Origin: Plazaster borealis
Lineage: Eukaryota; Echinodermata; Asteroidea; Forcipulatida; Labidiasteridae
Length of the DNA: 64,000 nt
NCBI GenBank assembly: GCA_021014325.1
Contig: CM037472.1
Span: 19,329,063-19,393,062, forward strand
Direction: 5' to 3'
The notes below the pieces were generated by a model that had not been told where the DNA came from, made no database searches, and worked only from the letters and a program-made list of their open reading frames with translations. Shown piece after piece: positions 22,641 to 34,857 of the stretch (the stretch's first letter is position 1; every line of letters begins with the position of its first letter). The translations under genes were made by a program, and so were the position numbers.

Positions 22641-23527
22641 TTTGTCTATGTCCACCTTTCACCATTACTGAGTAAACACCAGTAAACTTCTGGCACTTCT
22701 GTGCCCTAATTTGTCTTTAAGAACGCCTGACCACAATGTTGTTACTGGTTTTTTGTATGCGCAATCCCAACTATCTACATTCCTTAATTGTCACAAGGCA
22801 GTCTAAAACTCAGATCAAGATGACGCCAAAACTTTAAAAAAACAGACCCTTTTTAAGCAGTTTTTACTGCACTTCCCCTCTGTAGAATTCCCCTCTACCA
22901 GATAACACCAATATACCATACTTCCCTTGAAATAGACGACATGATTGGGACACTTTTATCTGAAGGAAATCCCAGGGTCCTAACTATGTTGGGATGTCAA
23001 GGTTGAAGTCGACTTCTCTTCCTTGTTTACTACTTACTCGTCTTTATCTCAGGCAAAAATATTTCCTTCATTTGCAAAACAACATCAGCTTATTACACTG
23101 TTTGATAACACACAGATTTATTTTTGTATTTAAAGATAGGCACATCTGTAAATGTGTTTAAAAATACAAAATCATCACCGAGAGACAAATGCTTTATTCC
23201 TTTGGACCGTACTGTGTGTGGACGCCATACAGATGCCATTTTTCTTTCTCTATATTTGTTCCTCACATTTTTGTTTCGTTTCAACTTTGTGTTTGTATTT
23301 CTTTTCTGAACCTAAATAATGTTATACTTTCGTAATGTGTTGGTCTTAATTGATTCACATCTTCCCTTCCCAATGTTAATTTCTTACATCTGAGCAGTTT
23401 TTAAATCAATTTTTTTTTTTAACCTTGTAACTTTTCCCACAGTTTGACCTTTGATTGCTATAAAGAAATGTTACAGATCAAACCATTTAAAAAAACTGAT
23501 TATCTTGTGGATTTCCACCTGAAAACT
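22641..23527. other. No gene seen
   Basis: AT-rich, with short frames only. No match to the missing FAM120B C-terminal exon was found on the minus strand. Confidence 0.45.
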
Positions 23528-24027
23528 GGGCCCAATTTCATAGAGCTGCTTAACCCATTCATCATTCGTTTCTGTATAATTATCACAAAACGCCCAGACA
23601 TTGCTAATATTGTTCATTTCTTTAATCAAATTTTGTCAGTAAAAATGTCAACAGAAATAACATGAACAATTTAGTTTTGTATTTAGAAATTGGGATACTA
23701 TGTTAACATACTACATTGGAAAATTTCATATCTGGACATGACCTTTACTTTGACCTTTTTATGTGAATGAAGGTAGGTCAAACCTTGCAGCCGTTTGTGG
23801 CCGCTATGGGCATTTTGGTACATGCCACTTGTGGCCGCTATGGTCACTAAAAGGTTAAGCACCAAAATGTGCTTCAATATTTTTTGCTAAGCAAAAATTA
23901 GCAGGAAACCAGTCACAGATGGTACATGTGGAATGTTTTTGGGGGTTGGTTACCTTTATTCCAGTAAGCAGAAATGTTTTGTGCTTTGCTACGTTTTGTG
24001 CTCAAGCAGCTCTATGAGATTGGGCCC
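23528..24027. repeat. GGGCCC foldback element, copy 7, with about 300 bp inserted
   Basis: Left end GGGCCCAATTTCATAGAGC with TGCTTAA to 23,553; right part from CACCAAAATGTGCTTCAATA near 23,860 through ATTAGCAGGAAACCAGTCAC to CTATGAGATTGGGCCC at 24,027. The inserted segment contains two diverged copies of a GTGGCCGCTATGG word near 23,795-23,845. Confidence 0.75.
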
Positions 24028-24435
24028 AGATTTGCAGTATCACAACATTCAAACAATTTTTTTATTTTGGTTGTGACAGCAGCCCCCCCCCCCCCACTAG
24101 TTATACTTTTCACAATTACGAGTACAATACAAAAATAAATGTACATTTAAATTAAAGTTACATCAGGAACATAGAATTTTGGGGCTACAATGACTCAGAG
24201 ATTTATCACTCAATCCTTTCATTTACAGGGGTGAGAGTCATTGCTGCCAAGACGGTCTGAAACTAGGATCCACATTATAAAGGAGTCACATTGAAATGAT
24301 GTCAAATCAACCTTTTGGCAACCCCTTGATGAGTTGTAGATTCCAAAGAACTTTCGGTAAAAGTAACCTCAGCACTACCGAAGAAATTAAAAACCATGAT
24401 TACTTCATATCTGAAGAATTAACAGCCATAAAGTG

Positions 24436-24722
24436 GCGTATCGTGGCCGAGCGGATAAGAACACCGAACTCAAGCTCTGCTGTTTCTGATCAGCAGAGTG
24501 TGGGTTCGAATCCCAGTCGTGACACTTGTGTCCTTAAGCAAGACACTTAACCACATGCTTCGTCCTTCGGATGGGACGTTAAGCCGTAGGTCCCGTGTGT
24601 TGTGTAATGCACGTAAAAGAACCCAGTGCACTTATCGTAAAGAGAAGGGGGTTTGCCCCGGTGTTCCTGGTTTGATTGGCTGCATATTGCGCCACAGCAC
24701 CTTGTAAACCATTATTTGTTCA
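24436..24722 (+). mobile_element. tRNA-derived SINE, 3' truncated
   Basis: Best-preserved head: ATCGTGGCCGAGCGGATAAG, then GTGTGGGTTCGAATCCCAGT, CACTTGTGTCCTTAAGCAAG, CTTCGGATGGGACGTTAAGC and GCCACAGCACCTTGTAAACC. It ends abruptly near 24,720, 125 bp before FAM120B exon 3. Confidence 0.9.
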
Positions 24723-24847
24723 ACGAGCAGACATTAACAATCTGAAATTTCTCATATATGGGAAGTAATTCAAACCAAAAACCACATGTTTGTATTATAG
24801 TTTTTCCTATGTAAGATCAAAATGCAACGAATGATTAGGTGGCTTAC

Positions 24848-25054
24848 ATTCCCGTCACACAGTTCCTCAATGGTCTTGCCTGCTTGGCTCATCAAGTACT
24901 TCAAGTGGAACAGCTTCCCGTCAAAGAATCTCCAGGGCATTAAGTCACTAGGCTTCATAGGGAAGTTACAGGTACAGTTGGTTCTGATTACTTGTGATAT
25001 TCCACTTACGAATAGTGTTGCAAGCTGCACACCTCTTGGATCAACTCGTGGCAC
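24848..25054 (-). CDS. FAM120B: FAM120B exon 3
   Basis: 207 bp between acceptor TTTTCTCCAG and donor GGGAAT|GTAAGC, phase 0 at both ends. Encodes VDPRGVQLATLFVSG, TNCTCNFPMKPSDLMPWRFF and DGKLFHLKYLMSQAGK, close to human NPRAVQLGSLLV and FMPWNVFDGKLFHQKYLQSE. Confidence 0.95.
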
Positions 25055-28000
25055 CTGGAGAAAAAAAAATCAGCTGAACATTTTGTCAACGTGTTTGACG
25101 TCATTTGACAGCATACTCATCGAAACAGTGAGCTGGGCCCAATTTCATGGCACTGCTTACTGCCGAATTCTGCCCTTATGGCCTGCAGAATCACACGCTT
25201 TTTGTGGCGATGTAAGCACCAGAGATGCCACTGTGGTAACGGAAAAAAACCTGAACATTATTTTTCCTTAAACAAAAGCAGAAAGCCATTGAATGAATGT
25301 TGCGATTAGTAACCATTGTGAGAAATTATCGCAGAGTAATCATCGCAGAGATGCCAACATTGAATTCACAAAAAGAGTAGCACCGCCGAGCACTTAAGTT
25401 CAAGTCAGGCATACAACTCACCGAGCCGTACAGAGAGAAAAATTACGACATTTACGATATAAACTAATATTTTCAGCGAAAATCGCTTACTGCAAAGCAG
25501 ACTTGCATAAGAGGCCAATCAATTATAACTTTGTTCAAGCTTGATTTAAATTTTATTATTATTATTTTTTTTTTTTTTTTTTTTAACGGAAGTTGAGGTT
25601 TATTTTTCTTTAACAACCGGAAATCTGGGTAAATCCGGAAAAGTGGCATCTCTGAAGCACAGAAGTAGATTAAACATTATGACTTATTTTATTTGAGGAA
25701 AAACACATCATTTTCTGTTCACCGGGCAGACTAAAAAGTCTGAAATTTCTCATCCCTGATAGATTTACAAAAGCTTGACGGTGGATATTGACTCACTCTC
25801 AAACTCTTAAACACTTCATGATCCCTTGGAAGGTAGACAGCCTGGGCTAGAAAAGCGTCCACTTCACTCTCTTGCAGAAACCTAGGCGTGGCTTCATTAA
25901 GAAGGTAATGCAGAACCAAGCACATTGGGACATAGTGTGCTTGGAGACCAGACACCAGCTCAGGGTCCATCTGACAGTACATGCAGGTCAGAAAAGCCAG
26001 CATCTTCAATGGCCTCATATTTGGTGTCAGCCATAGGTCCTCCATTCTTGGCGTGCCCCCTGATGACGATGGAAGGAAAAATAGAACACACTTTCAAGAA
26101 AAGATAATGAGAAGAAAGAAGAGGGGAAAAGATGTACAACTGATAAATTGCAGAGGTATAAAAGATGACGCAATGAAGATACAAGACTAGTGTTTTTATC
26201 AACAAAAGTAGGAGAAACACTCTTACTGTCTGACCATTCAATATCATCCACTGTGGTTTTGAATGATATATAAACTACGTCTGCATACAATATATCATGT
26301 TGTGCATGAACACAGTTAGTTCCAAGCTCAGCTGTGATCATCAGGTATGATACTTTGTTCTTTTCAGGGCATTGAGGGCAAGGCAGTTTTTCCTCAGTAA
26401 AGAGCACCTCATTGAGGGAAATATAAATTTATATTTGAACATTATCAAGGGGCACCACGGCAATGTCCACAGGGCATGGAGGCAATTGCAAGAGGTATCA
26501 AGCCTGAACCATACACAACCAGGGGTCGATTTCACAAAGCACTAAGATTCATCTTAAAGTCAGGTTTTATGTTTGGTAATTGTCAAGGACCAGTTATCCT
26601 CACTTGGTGTATCCCAACATATAAATAAAATAACAAACCTGTGAAAATTTGAGCTCACTTGGTCATCGAAGTTGCGAGAAAATAATGAAAGAAAAAACAC
26701 CCTTGTTGCATAGAATTGTGTGCTTTCAGATGCATGAGAAAGGCTTCATGACTGAAGCCTTTCCTCAGATTCAAACATTTTTGGTGAAAAATTACCTCTT
26801 TCTCTAAAACTGCATTACTTCAAAGGAGGTCGTTTCTGACAATGCTTTCAACAGCTCTCCAGTGCTCTTTACCAAGTAAGTTTTACGGTCTTTAACTTGT
26901 GGAGTTATTACCAAAGGTATACCCACCCTGATGAGTTGTTGATATTGCCATAGTGATTTGTATTGTGACATCACACTTTGCTTAGCAATTTAGATTGTTA
27001 CACAGTTAAGATCAATCTTAATTCTTTATGAAACGGTCGGTCAACTCGCTGGAAAATGTAAGAGTAAAAGGGTTAACATGCAATTGTCTCATAACGGAAA
27101 TACACACCTGGCATATACAGTGGTTCTGCTGCAACTACTTCAGGCTCCAATGTCATGCTGTGATGAGTGGATGGACACCACTCATTGACTGCGTTCACAC
27201 CAACCACCAAACTTGATTTAGACCTACCCAGAGGTTGTACAGCTGTGGGACTATTGTCTTGCTGATCTTGAACCCCTACACCAAGCATAAGCCCAAATAC
27301 ACGTTTCCGTATTGGCTTATACAACAATCCAGCAATCGGCATGGTCTGGTCATTGTAGTCTTCAATATTTGTGCTCACCATTGAGGAATGTGTAGCCAGG
27401 ACTTTTAAGACAGATGTAGAACCTTCACATTTCACATGCTTATCCCTTAAAATCTTGAATAATTCCGGGTTAATATGGCACTGTATCTCTTCTTCAACAA
27501 CAGTGCATGTGTAACGACGCACTACCTGGTCCATTAAACCCCACATGTATTGTTTTTCCCTAAACACCTGTCTCTCTAAGTCCACAATAACTTCAGGGGT
27601 TAAAACTCTGATGTTCAAGTCTGACAAGAATTGTGCGATAGCTGGCAGCAGATCGGAATAACGGGGCGTTCGTTCCTCCTCCACGGGTGTATTTGTGATC
27701 TCACAGTGGAAGTGGAGTAACTCCTTCTGTGGAATCAAATCATTGCCCATCAGACAAGCGACAAGGGTAAGATGGACCGGATGCAACCTGAGCTCATCAC
27801 AAAGTCTCAATCTGTCATACATCTTCACCTCAAGCTTCCTCTTGTATCTCAGAGTGTTCAAGGAAAAGTAGTTCTGGATATCGTAAATAAGAAAGTCAGA
27901 ATCTTGGCCAAGCACACCGAATGCCCCAGTATTCTTGTAATAAAGATAAACTGCTGCATCTCCGTCGATGAGGGAGTTGTACACTTTCGCACCAAGATAC

Positions 28001-28443
28001 TTGAGTGCGAAGGATATGTATGTCGCCAAGCCTGGAGGAACATGATAAAAACTGGGCCCAGGATGTCTACCATTCTCAGTCTCTCTGATAACCTCAAACA
28101 TCTTAGACATTTTTTCACGGTCATCATTTCTTCTCCTAATCCACTCAGGATACTTAGCTTTTTCCACAACTCCATCAAATATGAATACGAGATCAATCCC
28201 AGCTCTTTTGAAGGCGTCTAATAAGCATTGTACCTCTACGAGGAGCTCAGCCCACTGACCACCAAAAACCCATGGCATAAAGCATGTGTAAAGTTTACAC
28301 AAAAGTCCCATGGCGTCTACAACAAGGACTGGAGTCTTGCCGTTACATTTCTGAAACTCCTTTGCTAAGGTTTCAATATCTACATTGATCAAGCCATCTG
28401 GGCACCACCTCTCAACAAAGCTCTGCAAGCCTTTAACTCCCAT
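24848..28443 (-). CDS. FAM120B: FAM120B-like gene (constitutive coactivator of PPAR-gamma), last exon missing
   Basis: Three exons (28,443-27,108; 26,059-25,797; 25,054-24,848) give 602 codons from the start. The N-terminus MGVKGLQSFV opens an XPG/FEN-like PIN fold: VLVVDAMGLL, LVFIFDGVVE, GQDSDFLIYD and ACLMGNDLIP. The C-terminal part has YKPIRKRVFGLML, an exon junction reading PGGTP as in human FAM120B, and DLMPWRFFDGKLFHLKYL. Family members are nuclear or cytoplasmic RNA- or receptor-associated proteins; FAM120B coactivates PPAR-gamma in mammals. The Glu-rich active-site cluster of true nucleases is not conserved here (LIDGDAAVYLY), so nuclease activity is doubtful. The start follows the family N-terminus, although the frame is open 33 bases further. 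The human protein continues past this point; that exon was not found below 24,848. Confidence 0.92.
25135..25260. repeat. Second foldback family, copy in FAM120B intron 2
   Basis: GGGCCCAATTTCATGGCACT, GCTTACTGCCGAATTCTGCC and TATGGCCTGCAGAATCACAC match the family seen at 2,075 and 9,627. Only one arm is clear. Confidence 0.55.
25797..26059 (-). CDS. FAM120B: FAM120B exon 2
   Basis: 263 bp between acceptor CATCGTCATCAG and donor AGA|GTGAGT. The first two bases complete Gly (PG|GTP). Encodes MEDLWLTPNMRPLKMLAFL and AFLAQAVYLPRDHE, matching the human helices with AFIAQALCLQ. Confidence 0.93.
26561..26940 (+). repeat. Long foldback element in FAM120B intron 1
   Basis: TTTGGTAATTGTCAAGGACC, CACTTGGTGTATCCCAACAT, ACAAACCTGTGAAAATTTGA, a hairpin GAAAGGCTTCATGACTGAAG, CTGCATTACTTCAAAGG, TTTACCAAGTAAGTTTTACG and ATTACCAAAGGTATACCC. 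Reverse-orientation relative of 4,437-4,790. Confidence 0.7.
27108..28443 (-). CDS. FAM120B: FAM120B exon 1 (coding part)
   Basis: 1,336 bp from ATG (28,443) to donor CCAG|GTGTGT at 27,108, phase 1. Holds the entire PIN-like domain (residues about 1-260), a less conserved middle and the conserved YKPIRKRVFGL motif with NEWCPSTHH. Confidence 0.95.
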
Positions 28444-28999
28444 ACTTCTGAAGTAAAATTTGGATGAAGTTTGCAATTCTGTTGCTCGTCACTCTTTAAA
28501 ACTGCAAAAGAAGGACAGAGGAAAAAATATTACACTATTAGTGGTCTTCTCCATAGATTTACTCCCTTATCAATCCTTCATACTGGTTTTTTGTTCACCC
28601 AAACTTTACATAGTCAAGTTGGGACTATTCCAACTGTGCTTAGGTATGTCACAAGTTATGTCTCAGTTGGAGCGATCACCAAGTAGGATTGTTATTAGCT
28701 CTCAATAGGACTCCACACTAATGCTAAAAATCGAAGCTCAGTACCCGGTTCTCAGACAGCGTGTCAAAATTCACTGACGTACGCGCGAGTGCATGTCCAA
28801 GCTTGACCGTTTACTCGCATGTATTGACTGTGCTAATGTGGTCTGGTGCGCCGATGCGGTGATCATGAGAGAGCTAGATGGTGGAATGATTGTCTGACAG
28901 GTCAGTACTTTGAGCAAAAGTGACATCACGCAGAGTGCTTTTTCTAAGGTCAATTAAAAGTGTTATTTCTAAAGGCTATTTCTAAGACCTATAATGCAT

Positions 29000-29022
29000 T
29001 GACGTAATCAAGCCGCCATCTT
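29000..29022 (-). promoter_or_regulatory. Candidate FAM120B promoter elements: YY1-type and CRE-type sites
   Basis: On the minus strand AAGATGGCGGCTT (29,022-29,010) fits the YY1 consensus, and next to it TTACGTCA (29,007-29,000) is a CRE/ATF-type site. They lie 0.56 kb upstream of the FAM120B start codon, where a 5' UTR exon could begin. No transcript evidence is visible. Confidence 0.35.
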
Positions 29023-31796
29023 AGAAGTAAACCGATGATGAAACAATGGAAATGCACAGATTTGTACGCGTGGCGCACAGGATTGGCCAATGAACAACCT
29101 CCTTCTGACCTCTAGGTGAGGGCGCCCTACTCTAATGACATTGTGTGCATACACTGGACTTCCATTGTCGGCCCAACTAACTCTCGGTTTAGTTTTGAAC
29201 AAGTGCAATTTTAGCTATACACAGAATTTCATCAATCAATAACAATAAGTATCAATAAAAGCTAGTGCCATCCTTCCTGTCTGGTGTCATGAAAAAAATG
29301 TTCGTATCTGACAGCCACATTTTTGAAGTTTAACAAAACAAATGTTCAAACTGCTTGTTTCTGTTCTGGTTTTTGTTAATTACTGTCTTTTTCAGTGAAG
29401 TGTAGTAGGCCCTACTAAAGTTAAGTAAAGTTAAGTGCTGTGTACAACAAAAATACATTCTGTCAACCTTTCCAGACAGGTATATTTGAGCTAAATTAAG
29501 TAGATAAAGTGGCAGTTGGATACGGAAGTTTAGCCTTTGTTATATACCTACTAAAAGTACCAAAGTTACCGCCAATTTACCCTTATTTTAGAGAAATACT
29601 TTAGTTTAAACTTACCCTTTCTAAATTGTAGACTATTGTTGCACTTGTTTGGGAATTCCCCGGGATTTTTTCAGTCAGATACTCAGAATACACATCACAC
29701 ATACAGCGCGAGGCAAAAACAAGCCTGGGTACTACGTCAAAATCCGTTTACGCCCACGCCCTCTTTTGGCCAGAAAAAATAGCGCCCTCGGTAATAATAA
29801 TTATTAAGGAGAGAAGACCTCAAGGAAAATTGACGCAAATTAACAATCTTTCTCAAGCAGTGGCCTTCATGTCGTGCTAACTACGCCTACATACGGCCCA
29901 GTGCTGAAAAATAGTATGAAAAACTTCAAAATCTCGTATACTAATTAGGGTCGGCTGCACACGGACGCATGGGCCGGGCCTAGGCCTACATTTAATTACC
30001 TAATATCAATAAACATACAACACAACAACCAATGGAATTTTATTCAAATGTTTAAAATTGTCGAGTATGGACACAAACTTCTTGCACATAATCAGTATTT
30101 CATATGAAGTGATTTTTCGGGATTTATGCTTTTTTGAGTTCCCTGGTAACTTCCGTTCCAAAAATGTTCATAACTGAGCTTGTTTCAATCCTCGCAAATG
30201 ATCACATCATCATTATAGAACGATCGAAGAGCTCCATGCTAAAATGAATTCTCACCCATAGCGATGTAAAGGTGATGTTGAAGATACCCCAAACACGGGC
30301 ATCCCCAAATGGAATACGTAGGATGAATTGATAAGGGGAAAACCACACAATGATTTTAAAAACTTAACCCCCAGATATAAGTATTAGGCCTATGATTGCC
30401 TTCACACTTAATTTATGCGGGGGCTATTATTATTATAGAGTATAATGGTCGATGCACTCATTGCATAACTCAGTCGCAACCGAAGTTAGACTCGATCCCG
30501 AAATCAAACTTGTTTAAAATACTTCTATAGCGCCCTCTCTACACCTTTCTGTGTTTCTCCTGAAATTCACCATCTAACAAAAGGTGACCTTGTACATTCC
30601 AGTGCATTTCATGGCAGGCAATATATTACACTGGTCAATGGGAAATTTCACATTTTGTGTTGCAATTTCCATATAAATTCAAGAGTCATAAAAGTAACAG
30701 TTGAGCTGAACCAGTTTTGAGATGTGCCCCTTTCTTCATTATAAAAAAATGATGAAAATCAGACAGTGCATTCTCCATAAAATATAAGATTTAATGTTTT
30801 ATTTCCTTGATCTGTGTACAAATCGTGCAAGCAGAAAGTCCAGGCTATATGGCGCTTTTGTAAACATTATGATGTGATGTCACAGGTTACGTGTAGGCCT
30901 ACAATGGTCTACAATTCATTTCATTATCGGTCTTATCGAGGGTTTCTGAAACCCAAGTACGTCAGCATCAGTACCTGGATATCGCATCTGGTAGCACCTG
31001 CCCCTAATATCATACCACCTCGCACCTGGTCACACAGGTAAACAATATCACGATGTCGGTACTTTGAAATCAGACCATGGAGCTATGATCAGACCAACCA
31101 GTAACTGCGTTTTCCCGCCGAAACTGATCAAAACAACCTTTACCCAATCTACAGTTTATTACCGGTACTCTACCTGGCATTGCACTACCTTTGCTACCGC
31201 TCACAATACAGAAGTCGCACTTTGACCAGGGCGGTAAATCCCTGCAATCTTTCTGATGACTGCATTTTGGCGGGCCACTGTGAACAATAGCGCACAAAAG
31301 TTACCTCTTGGGGCGTAAAACGTGGCGCGTGGCTCGGCAGAGTGACTAGCAGGTGCGCACACACCTGTCGTTTTCTTCAATGAAAAGGCTCTCACCTGTA
31401 GGGCGTCATGCCTTTACAGGGTAAATCATCCGGAGAGATTTGTTTGAAGGGCCCTCTTTCAGAACAGTTTTTCAGTTTATGGAGCCACCAATGAAAGTCC
31501 ATAGCAGCAAGTTGACCGTGACCAACAATTTTATGGCAAGACCGTGGCCAGACCATGGTACGACCTGGGATTGCTCATCCCTTCACAGCAGACGATTCGT
31601 TTACGAAAAAAGGAAAAATTTACCTTGAAAACCTATAGCTGCCATTGAACAAACTCAATATTCATGAAAGCTTGTTGTCTCCAAATCATTATCTAAAGTA
31701 ACTCGCCGAATACACATTCCCGTCGATATTCAAGCTTTGTCAAAGGTCACAATTTGGCGGGAAGTATCTCCCGACCCAGGTACAGATTATTTTGGT
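29023..31796. other. Intergenic, no gene seen
   Basis: Start of the FAM120B-Delta interval. Contains three GCGCCCTC/GAGGGCGC words (29,119-29,126; 29,783-29,790; 30,531-30,538) and the first TAGGCCTA palindromes (29,981; 30,385; 30,894). Otherwise unremarkable. Confidence 0.45.
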
Positions 31797-31804
31797 GGCA
31801 CGCG

Positions 31805-33078
31805 AGTAATCAAAGGTTGCATAATGGGCCATGTCTCCTCCAGATTTACAATGATCCGCGCTTGACAGGAGGGTTTGCGAACCATCTGATTTATGATACC
31901 TAGATTTAAGCGTCTTCTTTGTAAACAGCATAAACGTTAGTTGATATCAAAAATGCAATCTCATGCCATACGGTGTTGTGAAAGAGATTATTATTTTATA
32001 GAGGTTATGCGACGAATGGGGAATTGTTGTAACATATTTTATAAGCATTCTCGAATCTTTTCAAAGGAATTGAGTTTGTATGTCTTGAATCACAGCATTG
32101 GTCCATACTTTATCAGTAGGCCTATCCATTTTAATTCAATTCTCTAACGTACACTGTACACTATAGGTCTATGCGTTTGGTTTGTGAGTATACGGAAACT
32201 ATTTACATTATCTATGTATCGGCATTTTAAAGAAGTTAAAAGAAATTTTAATTGGAACCGGAGTTTGCTTCAAAAAAACAAACTTATTTGAGATTGAGGT
32301 CACATTAAAACTTGTTTTAAATTATTGGCGAACTTTCGAACACGATAATCAAAATCAGAATGGTTACCTTTTGTTTTAGTATAATTAGTTTTTCCTACGA
32401 GTAAGACTTTTCACAGAAAATGTCAACACATTGACCCGACAGCCTTGAAGTCGCGAGTCTACAATTAATGTCCTTCATTCTTTAAAATAATAAGACACAA
32501 CAAAAAAATGCGGCCCATAATCATAGGCCTATGACACAAGACGTGCACTAACACGGTTATCGTATTAATCTTTGAATTCATACCATACAACAGCACGATG
32601 GTCTTTTGTGAACAGCGGCATACACAAATAGTTTTTAGCCTTACAATTTTCAGTCTTACTCGCGGATTATCCTTTCACAGTGTTGCGCGCCCTCAAGGCC
32701 CAAGTGTCTGCGAGGATCCACACAAGGCATCGACCGTTGACCCCCCTCCTCACCCGTCTCTAAAATGACCCGTCTACCTACGGAGTTTGAGACTGCGTCT
32801 GTGGCTAGACCACACGTATATAAGATCATTCAATGCAACTGTAATATTATTCGGTTTTTATTGTTACAAACACAACAAGGGTATACTATAAGATGACACT
32901 TTTCAATAGGAAGTGGTTTCTTGGTTGAGCTTTGTCAACGAGGAGTGTGGTCTGGAGTACCATCAGGGGAGAGGGCACAAAACCCCAAGTGGTACAAAAC
33001 TACCTAATTCCATAACGATCTAGACCTTGGATTTCGCTCCCGGATCCATCGTTTAATATACATTTTAATCATAGACCA
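31805..33078. other. Intergenic, no element recognised
   Basis: Apart from TAGGCCTA palindromes at 32,117 and 32,524 I see only short chance frames. Confidence 0.45.
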
Positions 33079-33270
33079 GGGCTCAATTTTATAGAGCTGC
33101 TTAAGCACAAAAGTAGCTGAGCACAACAAATTTATGCTTACCAGAGGAAGGTCGCCAACCAAAATACCATGCCACATGTTCAATTTACGACTGGTATCCT
33201 GCTCATTGATGCTCAGCAGAAAAGTGTCAAGCAATATTTTCTGCTTAAGCAGCGCTATGAAATTGGGCCC
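33079..33270. repeat. GGGCCC palindromic foldback element, copy 8
   Basis: Reverse-orientation full copy: GGGCTCAATTTTATAGAGC, TTACCAGAGGAAGGTCGCCA, ACGACTGGTATCCTGCTCAT and GCTTAAGCAGCGCTATGAAA then TTGGGCCC. Confidence 0.88.
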
Positions 33271-34753
33271 TGTTAAAATCAAACTAAAGATAAACCCGTA
33301 CGCATGCCCGTTTACGATTATAAGGAAGCCACAGAGGGACTTTTATCAATTTTACGGACATTGTGGCTCTACATTTCAAGAAAGGGGTGACAAATTTCCC
33401 TACAAGTTTTTTCATAAGAACCACGTGTACACACAGCAAACACTTCACTTTGTTGTTGAAGTTTACACCAGCGTCACAAAGCCAGTTTATTCGTATTGCG
33501 AGCACTGTGGAAGAATCGCTTCACACTGGCGGTGTCATTTCAACGCCCCAGTTTTGGCAGGGCATCATCTTCGTGCTTTCCTTTGGTCTTTGTTAGCTCA
33601 TGTTTAAAGTCGAACGTTTGCTCTTGGCTTTGTGAAGTCGGATGTAACGCTGCTGCTTTGTTGGTTGGCTGCCCGCCTGCGATGGAATGCTGAGTGATTA
33701 GGAGTTTATATCGAAATCCCCTAACAGGTGACATTGCCGACTTGCGCTTTGTGGAAAGTCTCCAAAATCTCCCCACGGGGTCGCGTGGGTTCACGATTTC
33801 CATGGCAACTGGCCCCCCAAAAGCGTCTGTAAATTTGCCACCGCAGTGATAAATCTACGGCCACAGACGGTTTTTTTTTCTCTCTGATGACCGGAGATGT
33901 CAATGGAGTTGCCCCGGCACGAGAGCGGCAACCAATAACCACACGTGGTGGCACGCGCCAGCAGAGCATGCCGCCACAGTCGATCTCCTGGACATGTAGC
34001 TACGATTTATGGGACACACTTTTATAGACAGGCATATTCCTTTGATATAACGACCGGGCTTCAACTCGACACCTTTTCGTATCAAACCAATCATCGTGAC
34101 CTGTGACCTATATAGAGCAGTGATTAACGTTGGTGTCAATATTAAACGCCTTTCAAATACAAACATAGGGTTCCATATCTTCGAAAAACTTGAATAGTTT
34201 TATGATTACTAAAAGGCCTCGCCTTTACTAAAAGACTTGCCTTATTCCGGTACATCATTTACAACAATCGTGGTGTGCTACGTGGCCATTTTGTGATTAT
34301 TATGTGGACACTCATATTATCAAGATGTGGGTTATAATATGTACGAAGCAACTTCATTTCGAAGTAGGCCTATTTACACCATTCAAATTGCACACTATCA
34401 AGCATGTCATGGTGTGTGTGTGTGAGCGTGTCTACCCGTTGAAAACAAAGAAGACAAAACGAGGACTTTAACAAAAGGGATCCGGGTGTTTGACAGAGCG
34501 AGGACGTCCGCTTCGCTTTCGTGTACAAAACCAATGGGGACGTCGCAAAAACAAAATAAGTCCAAACAATCATTGTTTATGGGAGAACAAAGAGAAGTCC
34601 TCGATTTACGGGATTCACAAACGTGTGTGTGTGTTCTTTGACCGTTGCCATTCCGTTTGTTTACGAGTCGAGGTTCACATCCCCACTTCGTTTCAACACT
34701 TTCTGGAACGCTGATCATTGATCCGAACTTGATTTCGAATTTGATTCCGAAGA

Positions 34754-34857
34754 GAGAATCAAAATTAATATCATAGGGTGTTAAAATAACACCAGTGTTA
34801 TTGTTTTGGCAGAAATTAGTGTTATTTTAACACCCTGTGATGTAAATTTTGATTCTG
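34754..34857. repeat. Perfect-arm foldback element
   Basis: Left arm AGAATCAAAATT...AGGGTGTTAAAATAACACC and right arm GTGTTATTTTAACACCCT...AAATTTTGATTCT, with a 25-30 base loop. Just after it, ACACCAATGGTGT and TTTTAACACCCCAG repeat the same words. Confidence 0.8.

Noticed and set aside
24217..24250. Possible 33-bp minus-strand exon between TTTCAG and GTAAAT as the missing FAM120B exon
   Set aside because: The eleven residues do not resemble the FAM120B C-terminus.
33134..33607. 157-codon frame with a Cys/His-rich end
   Set aside because: The first third is the reverse of a foldback element, and the Cys/His spacing does not match a zinc-finger class I know.
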